Both the position numbers and the translations under genes were made by a program. DNA of 64,000 nt from Moringa oleifera (taxonomy: Eukaryota; Streptophyta; Magnoliopsida; Brassicales; Moringaceae), in the NCBI GenBank assembly GCA_021397835.1, contig JAJFZO010000094.1:3202501-3266500 (forward strand). The letters run 5' to 3'. The notes under the pieces are model-generated. The model was not told the origin of the DNA. It saw nothing but the letters and a program-made list of their open reading frames with translations, and made no database searches. Of the stretch, positions 50,303 through 62,540 are shown one piece after another; the first letter of the stretch is position 1, and every line of letters starts with the position of its first letter.

Positions 50303-52559
50303 AGTCCGCCCCTTCGGGTTTGGTGATGATATCAAATAAGTTATTATTTATTATAATTAATATTAATTTTATTTTTAATTATAATTGTAAAAATAAAAAT
50401 TTATAAATTTATAAAATATGTTACTAAATTTGTAATGATGAAATTATTATTTTTTATAATTAAAATTATTCATATTTTTATTTATAATTATAAAAATAAA
50501 AATTTGCAAATTTATAAAATATATTACTAAAATTTTTTCACGGTTGCTTAGAAATCATAAAAAAATTATTTTAAAATTATTAAAATAATTAAAAATTAAT
50601 TTTAAATTACATAATTATATGAACAAAATTTTAAATGTAATTTTTTACACAATTACTTATGATATTTAATAATTAAATATTATTTTAACAAATTATTTAA
50701 TAAATAAATAATAATATATAATTAATTTTTTCATGATTTTTAAAGAATAATAAAAATATATTATCAAAAATAAAATATATTTTTAAAAAATATTATTAAA
50801 TTATGAAATTCTTATTCTAATAAAATTTTCTTGACGCTTCTCTACATACTTATGAAAAAGAATATAATTTTTTCATAATTAAAAAATCATGAAGAAAGCG
50901 TATGTATCCTTCTTTCTTCACAATTTTATTCTTCCATTTTTAGAATCGTGAAAAAAGTTATTTTTAATCATGAAAAAAATTTTATTTTCTTGTAATATAA
51001 TTATTTGTATAAATTATACAAATATTATTGTGAATTTCAATTGATCTAATTTTATAAATTTTACATATACAACTGATGGATATTAATTAATACCCATACT
51101 CATTTTAAGTTTGGTGATGTTATATAAGAATTTGGGCATATATATATAAAGTATCATGTTAGAGTTCAGGTAAAAGCATAGAATACATGCTTAATTTTGT
51201 AAAGACGTAATAGAGTTAAACTTGATTAATGTGTTGGTTTATTGATGAAATTAATATATTAGTATCTTTGTGTGTATGGAATGGATAAAGTTACTGAATT
51301 GATTTGTTTGTACATATGTTGATGTGTTGATGAAATGGATAAAGTTAGCATATTGATTTATTGGTATATATTTTAATATGCTAATAAAATGAATAGAATT
51401 AGTTGTTGATTTATTGATGCAAAATTAGTGTATTTGTGCGTTGATGAAATTGATGTGTTAGTATATTGGCGTGTATATAAAATAGATAAGATTTATATTT
51501 TGGTCCATTTAATTTAGATTATTAGTGTCTTTTGAAAACTTATTATTATTAAGTTGTATTAATATACTAAACATTTAATTTAGATTTGATTATGTTGACT
51601 ATTTATTGCTATGCTATGACTTTTATTTTGTTTTATTAGTTGAAAATTATATAATTATAAAGTTTTATTATATTGTTTTCTTGGTAAAAATCATTTGATT
51701 ATATTATTTATTATTACATTTTATTAATAAAATATTATATTAACATTATGTTAATTCAAGGTAAGGTATAACCATAAATAAGTTTGAAGCGAGTTTAGAT
51801 ATTCAAATCATTTTTTTAAACGAGTTTGAAATGAATTTAAATATACATATTTTAATGAATTTCGATTCGAAATTTTTTAAATGAGCAAATTTTTAATTTA
51901 TTATTATTTAAATGTAAAGATAATTAATTGTATATATATTAAAATTGAATAAAAATTATATAAAAATGACAAACTAAACCTGTACCAAGTGACTAGATTG
52001 TTTGAAAATTGAAAGAATGGAAGAGGAGCAGAGAAAATTGATGAGAAAAGAATAAAGGAAGTTCTTTTTAAAGTATATGTAAAATTATTTTTTTATGAAA
52101 GGTATTTCCAACGGTAACAGGCGCCAACTTCACATAAATTTATCTCTTTTTTATTTATTTTAATTTCAAGAATAAATAATTAATATTAGATATTTATTTA
52201 TTTTTTCATCAGCGAAAAGGATAACCTGTCACTGACAAACTGTAAGATTCAACTTTTTAGGCTTCTGGGCACAATAGATGTACAGCAACAAAGCTAACAG
52301 TGAGAGCAGAGAATATTTTCTTTTTTTATTTTTTATTTTTACAGCAAAGACAAAATTCAGTTTTATTTAAGCTATACAAAGAAGCCACTAATACATCTCA
52401 CACCCACTAAAGCCAATGACCTGTCCGCGACAAAAGTTCCTAGTCAGCTCTATAACACAAATCTATCCACCACATGAAGAGAAACCAGACTGAGAGAAGC
52501 TCCATCACTAAGTCGTACGCATCGCCATCATCAGAAAGCTCTTTATTCGACGGGGTTTT
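50303..52559. other. AT-rich intergenic region between PRP38B and the TPX2-like gene
   Basis: From about 50335 to 51110 the sequence is built from AAATTATTAATAT-like strings with repeated TCATGAAAAA motifs. 51229-51490 is a degenerate tandem array (separate entry). 51770-51990 looks like a decayed dispersed repeat. The last 200 bases are likely the 3' UTR of the TPX2-like gene; TTTTATTT at about 52359 is a reverse-strand poly(A)-signal-like site. Confidence 0.5.
51229..51490. repeat. Degenerate tandem repeat array
   Basis: Phrases of the type GTTGATGAAATGGATAAAGT followed by TAGTATATTGATTTATTGGT recur about four to five times with substitutions and small indels. Not coding. Confidence 0.6.
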
Positions 52560-53739
52560 CTACGCATGAGCGTGTTGGAAATTGTAGAGCCCGTTGCCGG
52601 AGATGCAGCTCCAGCACTTGCCATTTAACATTCGGAAACTGGGCTCCCTGGGAATCGTCAACGGCCGACTTGATCTGAAGAACAAGAAAGCAAGCGAGTC
52701 TTTAGTTATTATCATTCGGGTTCTGCCCTAATGATCTGGACATGTAAGACGTCATAATAGGCAGATTTTCTGTTAAGTTTCTAAATACTCTTTTATGTTC
52801 GAATACCGTTGCGGGAAGAAAGGCCTATCGAAGAAAGGCATCAACTGGGCTTTCGGGACCATATCCTTCCGCAGCATCCGAATCTCTTCTTCTTCTATTA
52901 TCTGCTCCAAGTTGAGCAAGTCAAAGAGGTTAGTATCATGACACAAGTGTTGCAAGGTTGATTATTGCGTGCAGTAGGGTTTCTGCAAATTAAGAGCCTA
53001 CGTACCTTTTGCAACTTCTCCACTTGTTTTTTGTGAATCTCCATCAGATACAGCTTGGTTGCAACCTGTACATTATCAAAAAGTTTAGCCATGGCCAAAT
53101 TAATCTCTGTACTTTAAACAGGTGAAAAATGAGAAGAAAAGCAAGCTTGGTCATCAGGTACCGAATAATTGAACATGGCACGCTTGGCAGCTCTTTGCTC
53201 GGTGTGGAGCTTGATTTCCACCGGCTTGGTGTTTTCTTTTGCCGACTGTTTTAGTGCAGCGGCCTATTGATGGAAAGAGCATGTCCCTCAGTTCAGATGG
53301 AAGCTTCGAAGTAATAATAATGTAAAAAAAGGAAACAACTATATATATAAACGTACCTTAAGTACATTAGCTTTGGCTTTGTTGTCTTTGAGTTCATCTC
53401 TTGCCTGTACAGAGACATTTAACCATTAATTAGCCTAAGTGACAAACACTGTCCAGTTCAGATGCTGACGTGGCAGTGAATGATTGGCCCAAGCTGAAGA
53501 AATATTAATTAAATGGAAGGAAAAATGTCTCACCATTATTCCTCTAGCATTGGAACTCCATGAGACAGCAGACTGTGAACTAGCTTTCACAAACTTCTCA
53601 GACCAAAGAAAAAACAGACAGACAAGCAAAAGCATATAACATTCAGTATAACATTAACTGTACTGCAAAACAGAAAGAAAGGAGCATGAACTTCTAACAA
53701 AACAACCTTAAGTGCAGATTTAGTGTGTGTTTTCTCCAT
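52560..53739 (-). CDS. Small TPX2-domain protein
   Basis: Exons in coding order: 53739-53707, 53593-53534, 53404-53357, 53263-53162, 53065-53006, 52901-52807, 52674-52560, giving 170 residues. Residues about 62-148 match the TPX2 C-terminal (microtubule-binding) domain: KLHTEQRAAKRAMFNYS, a charged helix with EIHKKQVEKLQK and EEEEIRMLRKDMVPKAQ, then the PMPFFDRPFFP-type signature here read LMPFFDRPFFPQR, followed by SSRPLTIPREPSF. Most family members are much longer; this one is nearly just the domain with a short basic N-terminus (MEKTHTKSALK). Likely role: binding of cortical or spindle microtubules. A Cys-containing tail (CWSCISGNG) follows. Every junction keeps phase and has GT-AG borders. 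The assignment is from the sequence motif; the subfamily is not certain. Confidence 0.88.
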
Positions 53740-55720
53740 TGTTTAAGGAGCAGATGGATCGAAATGCCAAAAAAAAAAAAAAAAAACAGACTGATTAGTT
53801 ATTAGGCTTGTAGGTTGTATGTTGAGCTGAGAGAGCGAGAAACTGAAGTGAATTTAAACACTGAGAAAAACCAAGAGTTTGGAGACTGGTAACTGTCCTG
53901 AGTGCTGTCTGTTGCTACATCATCAGCATTCTCAGGGATCTGCACGCTCTCTCGCACCAAACTGTCTGATTAAATCTCCCTCTCATGCACATGTGTCACA
54001 CTATCCACATTGTTTCCTTCAATTTCCCTCATGCTTCTAATCCAAAAATTAATTAAGTGCCAATTTCTCCAGTAGCATCACTGATCCTAATGGAATTTTG
54101 CTTTAACCCAGTACTAATTAGCAGCTAATTAAGTCCATCATCGACTATATTAATTGCGATAATCAGTGAATAACTGGCTGCTACAACACTTTACCTTGTT
54201 AAGAATACATAGAGAAAATGTCCCGATGCTCATTGCATACGTAAATTGTATTTTGATTAATCCTCATTTTATCTTATAAATATATTCTAAAGTTAATTTT
54301 TAATTAATTATCCATAAAAACAATCTCAAAATGAATAATATTCACAGCCTGCACGACGCAGATCAAAATGATGCCACAGCCATTAACATTTGCCTATATA
54401 TATTCATTTAATACAAAATCAGACGGCTAAAAGTATATTATGTTTTATGTTTATAATTAAGGAAGAAAATGCATGCATATTAGGGTTTGTTCAAAAAGCA
54501 AGTGGACATGCATGCGTATTCTACATGTGATCATTAATCTCCGCTGAGGAATCCGAGTCGTTCAAGAAATTCCGTTGAGTTGTCATACGTGACTGATCAA
54601 AATCAAATAATATTGTCGATTAATTAAACTGTTGCTTGTTTGCTTTATGTCTTTTTCTTAACAACTAATAAGCATCAAAATCACGACCAAAAGGTTGTTA
54701 ACGTACCCACTTTCAAGCATTTCTTGTTGCATCCGTTATCTAACCAAGAACGATTAATCAATCGTTAATCACTTGATTAAGATTAGATTAATTAAGCCAA
54801 AGGAAATCCAAATGGTACTTATCTGCTCATTACAGTAATTAATTACAAGGCATGTCGCTTAGTTCGTTAGGTCGGTGATTCGAAAATCAACCTACTAATG
54901 CAACGCTTATATTCGAAGTCTTGGGAATCACATGATTAGTTCCGAAAATTGACATAACTAAAAAGAAAGATCAGATCAGCGATGATCTGCTGATGCGATC
55001 CAATTAAAGAGACGTATTTAACTAAACACAAGGTTCGGTGCACGGATATACAAACCGTGTCGTATTCATGAGTGTCTTAATTAATTTGCTCGTAAAGAAG
55101 TTAATTTCATGGGATCGGTTGCTTCTTCGAAGAGAAAAATCCCTATTTGTGGATCTTAGGTTTTATGTATATTTTGCAGTTTACGTGTTATTGTTGATTT
55201 CAAAGTTGCACATGTGCTTGGCTCTAATTGATGATAGTTTATATTTGAAGACAGAACCCCACCATGTTTGGGAATGTTGGGTATGTTGTCATATTAAGTT
55301 CAGTTTAACACAATATGTTATTTTTAATTTTGGATAAATTACAAGGATTATTGAATGGATTTCTTTAATAAAAAACTTATTTTCATAATTTATTATATTA
55401 ATGTAAAAAATTAATAATTTATTTTATTAATTAAATTTTTACATATCATGTTAAAAAAAAAAAAACTCAATTTAAATTAGCAGAGAGGATCCAAATTTAT
55501 AAATAATATTTATTGGTTTTATTAACAATCTCATTTGCTGGCAATATTTTCCAATTGTAGCAGATATATGTATGCATTCCATATAATGGCATTATTGATC
55601 TGATCATTGCATTTCTTTTTTAAAATATATCATAACATATGAAAAGTTATATTAATAAAAAATAAAATTAAATTCTCATAAAATATAAATTTAATTTAAT
55701 TAAAAATATAAAAATTAAAA
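53740..55720. other. Intergenic, upstream of the TPX2-like gene
   Basis: The first several hundred bases are of mixed composition and probably hold the promoter and 5' UTR of the TPX2-like gene, with an A20 tract near 53768. No other coding signal. The 99-codon frame at 55038-55337 has no recognisable family, no gene-like surroundings, and was not called. Confidence 0.5.
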
Positions 55721-55969
55721 GTATTTAAATTAAATATCTTATACAATAAATTTTAACTTAAAATTTTTTACAGATATAAAAAAATATTCAATTTACAATC
55801 ATAAAAAAATTTATAATTTTTTGAATAATTATGCTATTTTAAAAATTTTTGATATATATATTAATACTCAAAAAATTATGACTTTTTTAATGATGATAGT
55901 TTGAATTTTTTTATATTTACAAAAAATTTTAAGTTAAATTTTGTTCTACAAGATCTTTAATTTGAATAC
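55721..55969. repeat. Large imperfect inverted repeat (foldback)
   Basis: Left arm about 55721-55836 and right arm about 55862-55969. The reverse complement of the left arm and the right arm share, in order, CAAAAAATTAT, TTATAT, AAAAAATTTTAAGTTAAA, AAGAT.TTTAATTT and AATAC. The spacer is about 25 bases. The transcript of either strand would fold into a roughly 110-bp hairpin. The right arm belongs to a family repeated further right. Confidence 0.7.
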
Positions 55970-57002
55970 ATCTATTTTTAAAATTTTTTGATTATATTCA
56001 ATTTACATCAAATTGATAAATTAAAATTAAATTTATTACTTTTTAAAAATAAAAATTTAATTAATAACATGAAGTAAATATTATATTTTTATGGACCAGC
56101 TTTTACTTTAAAAAATATAATTAAATTTTAAGAATTTATTATTAAATTTTTGAATTTTCAAATTAATAAAATAATTATATCATTTTAATTTTGTTAATGT
56201 GTATTAATTTATTTTAAAATTTAATTATATTAAATAAATAATTAAGTTAATATTTAACAATTAAAATACCCATTATCTTATTAAATTTTATAAAACATAT
56301 AAATATAATAAACAAATTAGATTGAATTTAGATAATATACAAATAATTATAAAAAAATTACTTATGCATTTAAATATCAAAATTATTTTTTAAATAAATT
56401 AAAAATAAATTCAAATATATATACTTTAATCAAATTCGGATTCAAAATTTTCTAGACAACGGATATTCAACCCCTGCCATCCCTAATCTGACAATGATGA
56501 AAATACAGGCTGATGAAACGGCAGCTGTTTATAGTGGCTGAGCCGATCGAGCTTGCAGGAGGTACTGGTTCTGTTAGGCAGGCTGGACTTCAGTCATGGA
56601 GGCTTGGGCTTTCTATGCTAAACTCGATTAGCTGGTCAGATTGAGCTGGGCTTGGCGAGCCATTGCTGCCCCTATCACGACCATAAAATCTCTTTCTTTA
56701 TCTTTCCTCTGCATATCCCTTATTTCTTTCATTTTAAATTTTATAGAGCTTTTATTTTTTTATTATCATTTTCTTCTCATCCATATTATATCTTTTTTGC
56801 AATTTTTAACATTTTATGCTTGATTTTTATTATAAAATTATATTTAATTTTTTATATTTACTTTGAATCTTATTTATTATTGTACTATCTATTTTTATAA
56901 TTAATTTTCTCTATAGAAGCTATTTGGTTTTTCTAACACTTTTATTTCATTCAAGCATATAAAATAGATATGAATTTTATTTTTGTGAATTTTAAAAAAA
57001 TT

Positions 57003-57230
57003 GATAGTATAAATTTAAAAATAAATATATTTTTAGTATTTATAAAATTTTAAAATTTTTTATCATGATAACTTGAATATTTCTTTGCATATGTGAACAT
57101 TTTTAAATCAAAATTCATTGTAAAAGATCTTCAATTTTAATATCTTTAAATTTTAAATTTTTTAAAAATATTCAACTTAATTAAAATTAATAAATTATGG
57201 TTCGATTTGTTATTTTTTAAATATGAATGT
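57003..57230 (+). repeat. AT-rich dispersed repeat, copy 2
   Basis: Starts GATAGTATAAATTT and runs through ATCATGATAACTTGAATAT, AAATTCATTGTAAAAGATCT and ATTAATAAATTATGGTTCG. The same order of landmarks is seen in the right arm at 55862 and at 58212 and 62262. Alignment by eye in AT-rich DNA, so moderate confidence. Confidence 0.5.
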
Positions 57231-58211
57231 TTGATCAATAATATGAAGTAAACGTAAAGATTTTATGAAATTTTTATCTTAATTTTATTATAATTTTGAT
57301 ATTTACATAATTTTTAATTTATTTGAAAAATTTTATAATTATTAAAATATTTTAAATTTATTTCAATTAATTTTTTTAAGATAACAAAAAATAACATCGT
57401 CATTGAAACAAGTAAATTTAATTTAATTTGTATTTATTGATTTAAAATTTTTTAATTTAATTCATAGGATTACCATTATTATTATTAATTTTTTTATATA
57501 TTTAATGATTTTTTTTTCATTGTTGTAACTTATGAGTTACAAGGAAAAACTCTGTTATATCATTATGCATCCTGCAATTTTATAGTGCAATGTTGCAGTA
57601 GTAAGTTAAGAGGCTTGCAAATGAAAATTTCAAGTTGCAAAGGAATGACAATTATAATTTGCTATGCAGAGATTTTATTAATTAAATTATTAATTTATAA
57701 GATATTATAATTGTTTTTTTAAATTTATTATTTTATGATTAATGCATGTATGTCTGAGGTTCTCAAGACACATGCATTGTTGTAAGATATATGCTGTGAT
57801 TGTAATATACGCATTCTACAAAATATTTTGCTCGTTTCTTTTGTCCTAATAAAAAATCAGCACTATAATTAATGAATCAATACTTATACTGTTTAAAATT
57901 AAATAATAAAAATATTTGAATTGTCATTGAATATTAATTTAATTGAAATTTAAAAATTAAAATAAAAAATAGTCATGTTCTAATATAAAAGCCAACCAAC
58001 TATTCTTTTATTCATCATGCATGTAAAAATATTTTTTAAATAATAAAATTATTAAATTAATTAGTAAATTACAATAATTGTCAAGTTATATGAATGAAGG
58101 ATTATATCTTTATTTATAAATTTTAAATATCTTAAGATAATGAATTTGCGAGTAAAGATTATATAAAATTTTAACTAGAGAGCTAATTTTTTATAAATTT
58201 TTAAAATTTTT

Positions 58212-58440
58212 GATAATATAAAATTTTTAAAAATATTTTCAGTATTTAAATAATTTTCAATTTTCTTTGGTAGTATTTGAAATGTTTTTCTATATTTATG
58301 AAAGTTTTATGTCAAAATTTATTGTAAAAAATTTTTTAATTTGAATATTTTAATAAAATTTATTTTGATTTAAATTAATAAATCAAAAAAATTTGATAAA
58401 AAAACAAAATTTAATTTTAAAATAATATTTATCATATTAT
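58212..58440 (+). repeat. AT-rich dispersed repeat, copy 3
   Basis: Starts GATAATATAAAATTTTTAAA, followed by GGTAGTATTTGAAATG, CAAAATTTATTGTAAAAAAT and GATTTAAATTAATAAATC in the same order as the other copies. It ends about 240 bases before the Hikeshi-like gene. Confidence 0.5.
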
Positions 58441-58682
58441 TAATTTATATTTATCCTTTCTGCACATAATAGTAATCCAGCCCATTGGGGTCTAAAACTT
58501 TCTAGAGTTTACTGGACCCTTCTGTATTCGTCTTATATCTGTTGCCATGACACCATGGAAGTTTCTAAGCGCCTACATTACATTAAGCTTAGGACAGCGC
58601 AGGATTTAAAATTTAAAGAGAAAAGCCGTCTGGTTACTGTTTCTGTTTCTGCTTCTGCTTACCTGAAAGAAGAAGAGCGGTG

Positions 58683-59342
58683 ATGTTCGGCGTTGTGTTC
58701 CCCAATCGGAGCTTCCCGATTGACATCTCCACCTTCGCACAACTCGACACCTTCCACTGGGTCCTCGACATGAATACTTTCGTAGGTAAGCTCACATGAT
58801 TGACCTTCTCTCTCCTGTGCAATCCCGGAGTACTTTAGTGAACCCTTGATGGCCACAGGCTAATTCGAACTTGGGCAGGTGAGGCGTACGATCAAATACA
58901 GGAGATGTGCATATTCCTCTTGAATGGCTTCACACTGCCACCAGATAAAGCCCTGGCGGTGTACGTACAGTCGCCTGGGTCACCTTTCGTGTTCTGCGGC
59001 GCCGTCACTCTGGCACGGCCCTCTGCGGTGCTTTCGCTCCACTGGCCGGAAGCCGGTGGCCAGTTGCAGCTTACATCAGCGGATTCCCCCCCTGTCTCGG
59101 CCAAGATCGGGGTGTCGGTGGAGGATGCCGCCGCGCTTCCGTCGTTGGACGTGGCGGCCGAGAAGAGGATCGAACGGCTGGCGTTGAAGGTAGGAGAGAA
59201 TCTATTCAACTTCATGCAGTCATTTTGCGGTGTGGACGGGAGCAAGCTGATCGTGCCTATGGACATTTTGGACCGCTGGTTCAAGAAATTCCAAGATAAA
59301 GCTAAGCGTGACCCGGAGTTCCTCAAAGGATTCTCTTTGTAA
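58683..59342 (+). CDS. Hikeshi/OPI10-like HSP70 nuclear-import carrier
   Basis: Two exons, 58683-58785 and 58879-59342, join to 188 residues, close to the size of animal Hikeshi and fungal Opi10. Hikeshi binds FG-nucleoporins and carries HSP70 into the nucleus during heat stress; the plant homologue is linked to thermotolerance. The N-terminal beta domain runs from MFGVVFPNR to about residue 100 (landmarks FLLNGFTLPPDKALAVYVQSP and PSAVLSLHWPE). AKIGVSVE marks the linker, and the C-terminal helical domain has LFNFMQSF and ILDRWFKKFQDKAKRDPEF. Exon 2 is markedly GC-rich against the AT-rich flanks. The single 93-base intron splits the Gly35 codon. The start ATG is the only one in frame giving the conserved MFG start. 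Confidence 0.96.
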
Positions 59343-60256
59343 TGTATATCTTCTTCCACTTTTCAACCTTGTCCCCTTTTTCCTTGAAATTTTTTTAGAG
59401 AAATTCGAGTTGATAGGTTATGCAGCAAAATTGTTTTTTTTTTTTTTTTGGTTTAACTGGGCGGGAGCAGTATACTTAGAATATACCTCTTGATATTTCT
59501 GCTCCATATGCTAGTAAATTATTTTTATCATGTGTTTTATCGAAGTAGACATTGGTAAGGCATTGGTGACTGACATAGAGAAAGAAAAATGGAGAATCTA
59601 CTTCTATTTTCTTATGTTTTGCTGGGATTTTTGTTTTCTTATTTCATGTACATGGGTACTGAAAAATGGTGTTAGTTCAAATTTTTGGGTGGGCAAGACG
59701 TGGGATAGTAATCATGTTAGATACTGCTTGGATGTGTTCATAATACTAGTGATCTTTTGTTGCTTCTGAAAAATTAATGCTTTCCATTTCCTGTTGTTTT
59801 GCAGAGTTTTTGGTTTGAGGTTGTGCATTTTTGGTGCCCTTTTTGTAAATCTTTATTGCCTTGGCATTGCTACTGTACTTTGAATTGGACTTTGTCTGGA
59901 AACATGTTTCAATATTTAACCAAGTGTATGATTTATGGTATTAACGCTGTCGTTGCCTCTGTGGTTGATAGTATGCAGCTGTATGAGGATTGTTCTAGCC
60001 TCTCCAACAGTTACCTGCTTGCAGCCTTGTAATTTAATGTGGTTAAAGAAATTTGGATTTGGATTGTGTTAATATTTGTAATGGACAGAGAACTATCATG
60101 AGCAGCTTATGACTGGTAGGAACTCTGAGAAAATGTGAGCAGGTAGTAATCTAAATGAAAATACGGATATAGATGAGTAGATTCATGCTGCAATGAAGAA
60201 TAAGTGTAGTGAAGAAGTTCATGATTTATGGTCCTAAATGGGAGAACTCATTGTAA

Positions 60257-60375
60257 ATACAAGTTTCTGTGTACATGGGTAGCGCCCCCTTCGTGCTATA
60301 TATATATATAATGTATGATACTTTGTTCCTGATTAAAAAAAAAGAAAAAAGAAAAAAAGAGTACAAGTCTATGGG
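60257..60375 (+). mobile_element. Probable second poly(A) retroposon fragment
   Basis: Contains GGTAGCGCC, a TA tract, then GATACTTTGTTCCTGATT and an interrupted A tract (60334-60359). The minus strand of the element at 37812-37877 has the same plan: TTAGCGCC, then ACATACTTTTTCCCGATT plus poly(A). Flanks are a degraded direct repeat: ATACAAGTTTCTGTG at 60257 and GTACAAGTCTATGGG at 60361. Confidence 0.55.
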
Positions 60376-61627
60376 GACAATGTAGATCTGGAGGCGATGA
60401 TGGAAAATGATATGCTGTAGTGAGAAAATGTAAAATGGCTTCAAAGATTTGATTGAGTTGGTGGTGGATGTCATTTCTTTGATCATGTCACTGGCAAAGT
60501 GGCATGTGCTTGGTCATGTTTATGAATTTTAGAGTTATCTAAACTTTTATGATAAACATCCTGAAAATCATCCCGACAAGTTCACTTTCCTGAGACTTGA
60601 TGACATATGTTGGGAAAATATGGGTAACATAATAAGTTCTTGTTTTTGCTTTCATCTTCATTTCGTTTTAGTCAATGTGACAGGTTCTTCTTTTCGTTGA
60701 CGAAGAGAGAAATGGCAGTGCTATATTTGATGGAGTAGTAAAAAAACTCTGTCTGATGACCTGAAGTAAAAGTGTTGAGTTTCCTATCTCACTGAGCTGA
60801 GAGGCATTAATATCTAATTTATATGGTCTACTATTTGGAAGGAAGAAGAACGGCTACATATGTCCTATTCTTCAGGCGAGCCATGTGAGGTTCTCAGTTG
60901 GGAGTAACGTAGAACATATGATCGATTTTCCTTTCCTTTTTCCTTCTTTTTGAGGAACTTTTAGCTCTTTTGTGGGGGATAGAAGTCAGTATGTAGGTAC
61001 TACCAACTGTTTGATAGTACCTACGTACTTTTCTCCTCTTATGGATGGGATCTTATCCAATTTATTAGTCTCTTTTCTGAGCTTGGTTCACTGGCTAGGT
61101 TAGGATAAGGTTAATGTATCTTACCTTGCTAAACTCTGTGCCCCATGTCCTATATTACCTTGCCCCTTATGTAACCTGCCTTTCTAATGCCAAACATAGC
61201 CTTAAGGTGACATAAACAGAGAGATATGTATTCTACTGCACTAATAAGCCTTTTCTGGTAATGGTTTTGGGTAGATGCACTAACCCAGTTGAAGCTTTTG
61301 AGTATAATGTTTCTTTGCTTTCTCTTTTCTCTGGTCTCTGCTAGGTCACATGGGATGTACTAAGACAAGTATTTTAATGGTTTTCTATTTGATATTGGAA
61401 GAAGGTTTGACGCCACTGGGGATTCACTTGTGAAGGAGATGACATTGTTGGGTTCATCTGTGATTACTTTTTGCCCCAAAAACTTTGAAGAGAATCCACA
61501 TGTCATTATCTGTGTGGCAGGTGCTTGAAGATGCTTGCAGAAAAGAAAAGAGATAGATGATCAGTTTCCAGTCTTCAAATGGGGATTAATCTTTTTGCGT
61601 GCTAATCAGTATTTAGATTTTTTTTTC

Positions 61628-61755
61628 TCCTTTTCTTTGCTGGGTTTATATTCTTTTGAGCATCATGGTGAAGGAAGTCCATTTGAAGTTTTCCTTTTCT
61701 TTGCTGGGTTTATATTCTTTTGAGCATCATGGTGAAGGGAGTCGATTTGAAGTTT
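61628..61755. repeat. 64-bp tandem duplication
   Basis: Units 61628-61691 and 61692-61755 both contain TTTGCTGGGTTTATATTC and GAGCATCATGGTGAAGG, and differ at about two positions (AAGTCC versus GAGTCG). Confidence 0.95.
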
Positions 61756-62261
61756 TTGACTAGAAATTTGCAGGTAAAGACATCAAATTCGGAGTTAAAC
61801 TTAAGAGCTACTGTATTTTCGGAGATATTGTTTACGGTGACAACAAATTTATAACATTAATATTGCAGTATACACTTTGAAATTATGAGCCAATTTGATA
61901 GCTATTGTTTCTTGCTCAAATGATGCCTCAACCTCTAGTGTTTAGTGATCTGTTCAAGTGCTGTTGTTCTTTGGAAATGAGAAAATTGAGTTGTTTGTTG
62001 AAGTAAAGGAGAGAAAAAGTGTTCAAGATTAAGAAATAAGTTTTTGTATAAATGTCATTTAAATTTTGAGTTTTAAAGTTTTTAAATTAAATTTTAATTT
62101 TTAAAAATATCTTTTTCATAAATTTTTGTTTGTTAATTTTACTAAAATTAAAATTTAATAAAATGATTGTAAAAAATTAATAATTTTTTAATTATTGAAA
62201 TGTTTAAAAAAATTTAAATTTTATTTTGATTTTATTATTTCATAATTTTTTTAAAAAATTT

Positions 62262-62540
62262 GATAGTATAAATTTTTTAAAAATATTTTTAATAATTAAA
62301 AATTTTGATTTTTTTATGATGATATTTAAAGTATTTTTTTTACTTCTGTAAAATAAATTTTGAGTTAAAATTTGTTATAAAAATATTTGAATATTTTTAA
62401 TTTTTAAAGTTTTTGATAAAATTTAATTTGATTTAAATTGATAAATTAAGGTTCGTTGAAGTTGATTTAAAAATTAAGTTTTAATTAAAATAATAAAAAT
62501 TTTATTTTAATTAAATATTTATATGAATATGTAAAATAAA
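62262..62540 (+). repeat. AT-rich dispersed repeat, copy 4
   Basis: Starts GATAGTATAAATTTTT, with TTATGATGATATTTAAAGTA, TTGAGTTAAAATTTGTTATA and GATTTAAATTGATAAATTAA in family order. A weaker fifth copy starts near 63032. The rest of 62030-63330 is AT-rich without genes. Confidence 0.5.

Larger units (their letters stand above)
59343..62030. other. 3' flank of the Hikeshi-like gene, possibly transcribed
   Basis: No conserved coding frame. Unlike the AT-rich blocks, base composition here is moderate and clearly T-rich/A-poor on the + strand, as in introns or UTRs of + strand transcripts. It could be a long 3' UTR, a non-coding RNA or a decayed gene. Contains the retroposon-like tail at about 60257-60375 and the 64-bp duplication at 61628. 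Confidence 0.4.

Noticed and set aside
55038..55337. 99-codon ORF
   Set aside because: No similarity recognised, no gene-like flanks, and a composition like the surrounding intergenic DNA.
56500..56680. GC-richer island between AT-rich blocks
   Set aside because: It looked like an exon or transposon piece, but no frame is conserved and no ends could be defined.
58620..58682. TTC-rich and GAA-rich stretch just before the Hikeshi-like start, considered as a heat-shock element
   Set aside because: The TTC units are in one orientation with wrong spacing; no proper alternating nGAAnnTTCn array.
58892..59359. 155-codon minus ORF opposite the Hikeshi-like exon 2
   Set aside because: A mirror of a GC-rich coding exon. 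The + frame matches a known family over its full length.
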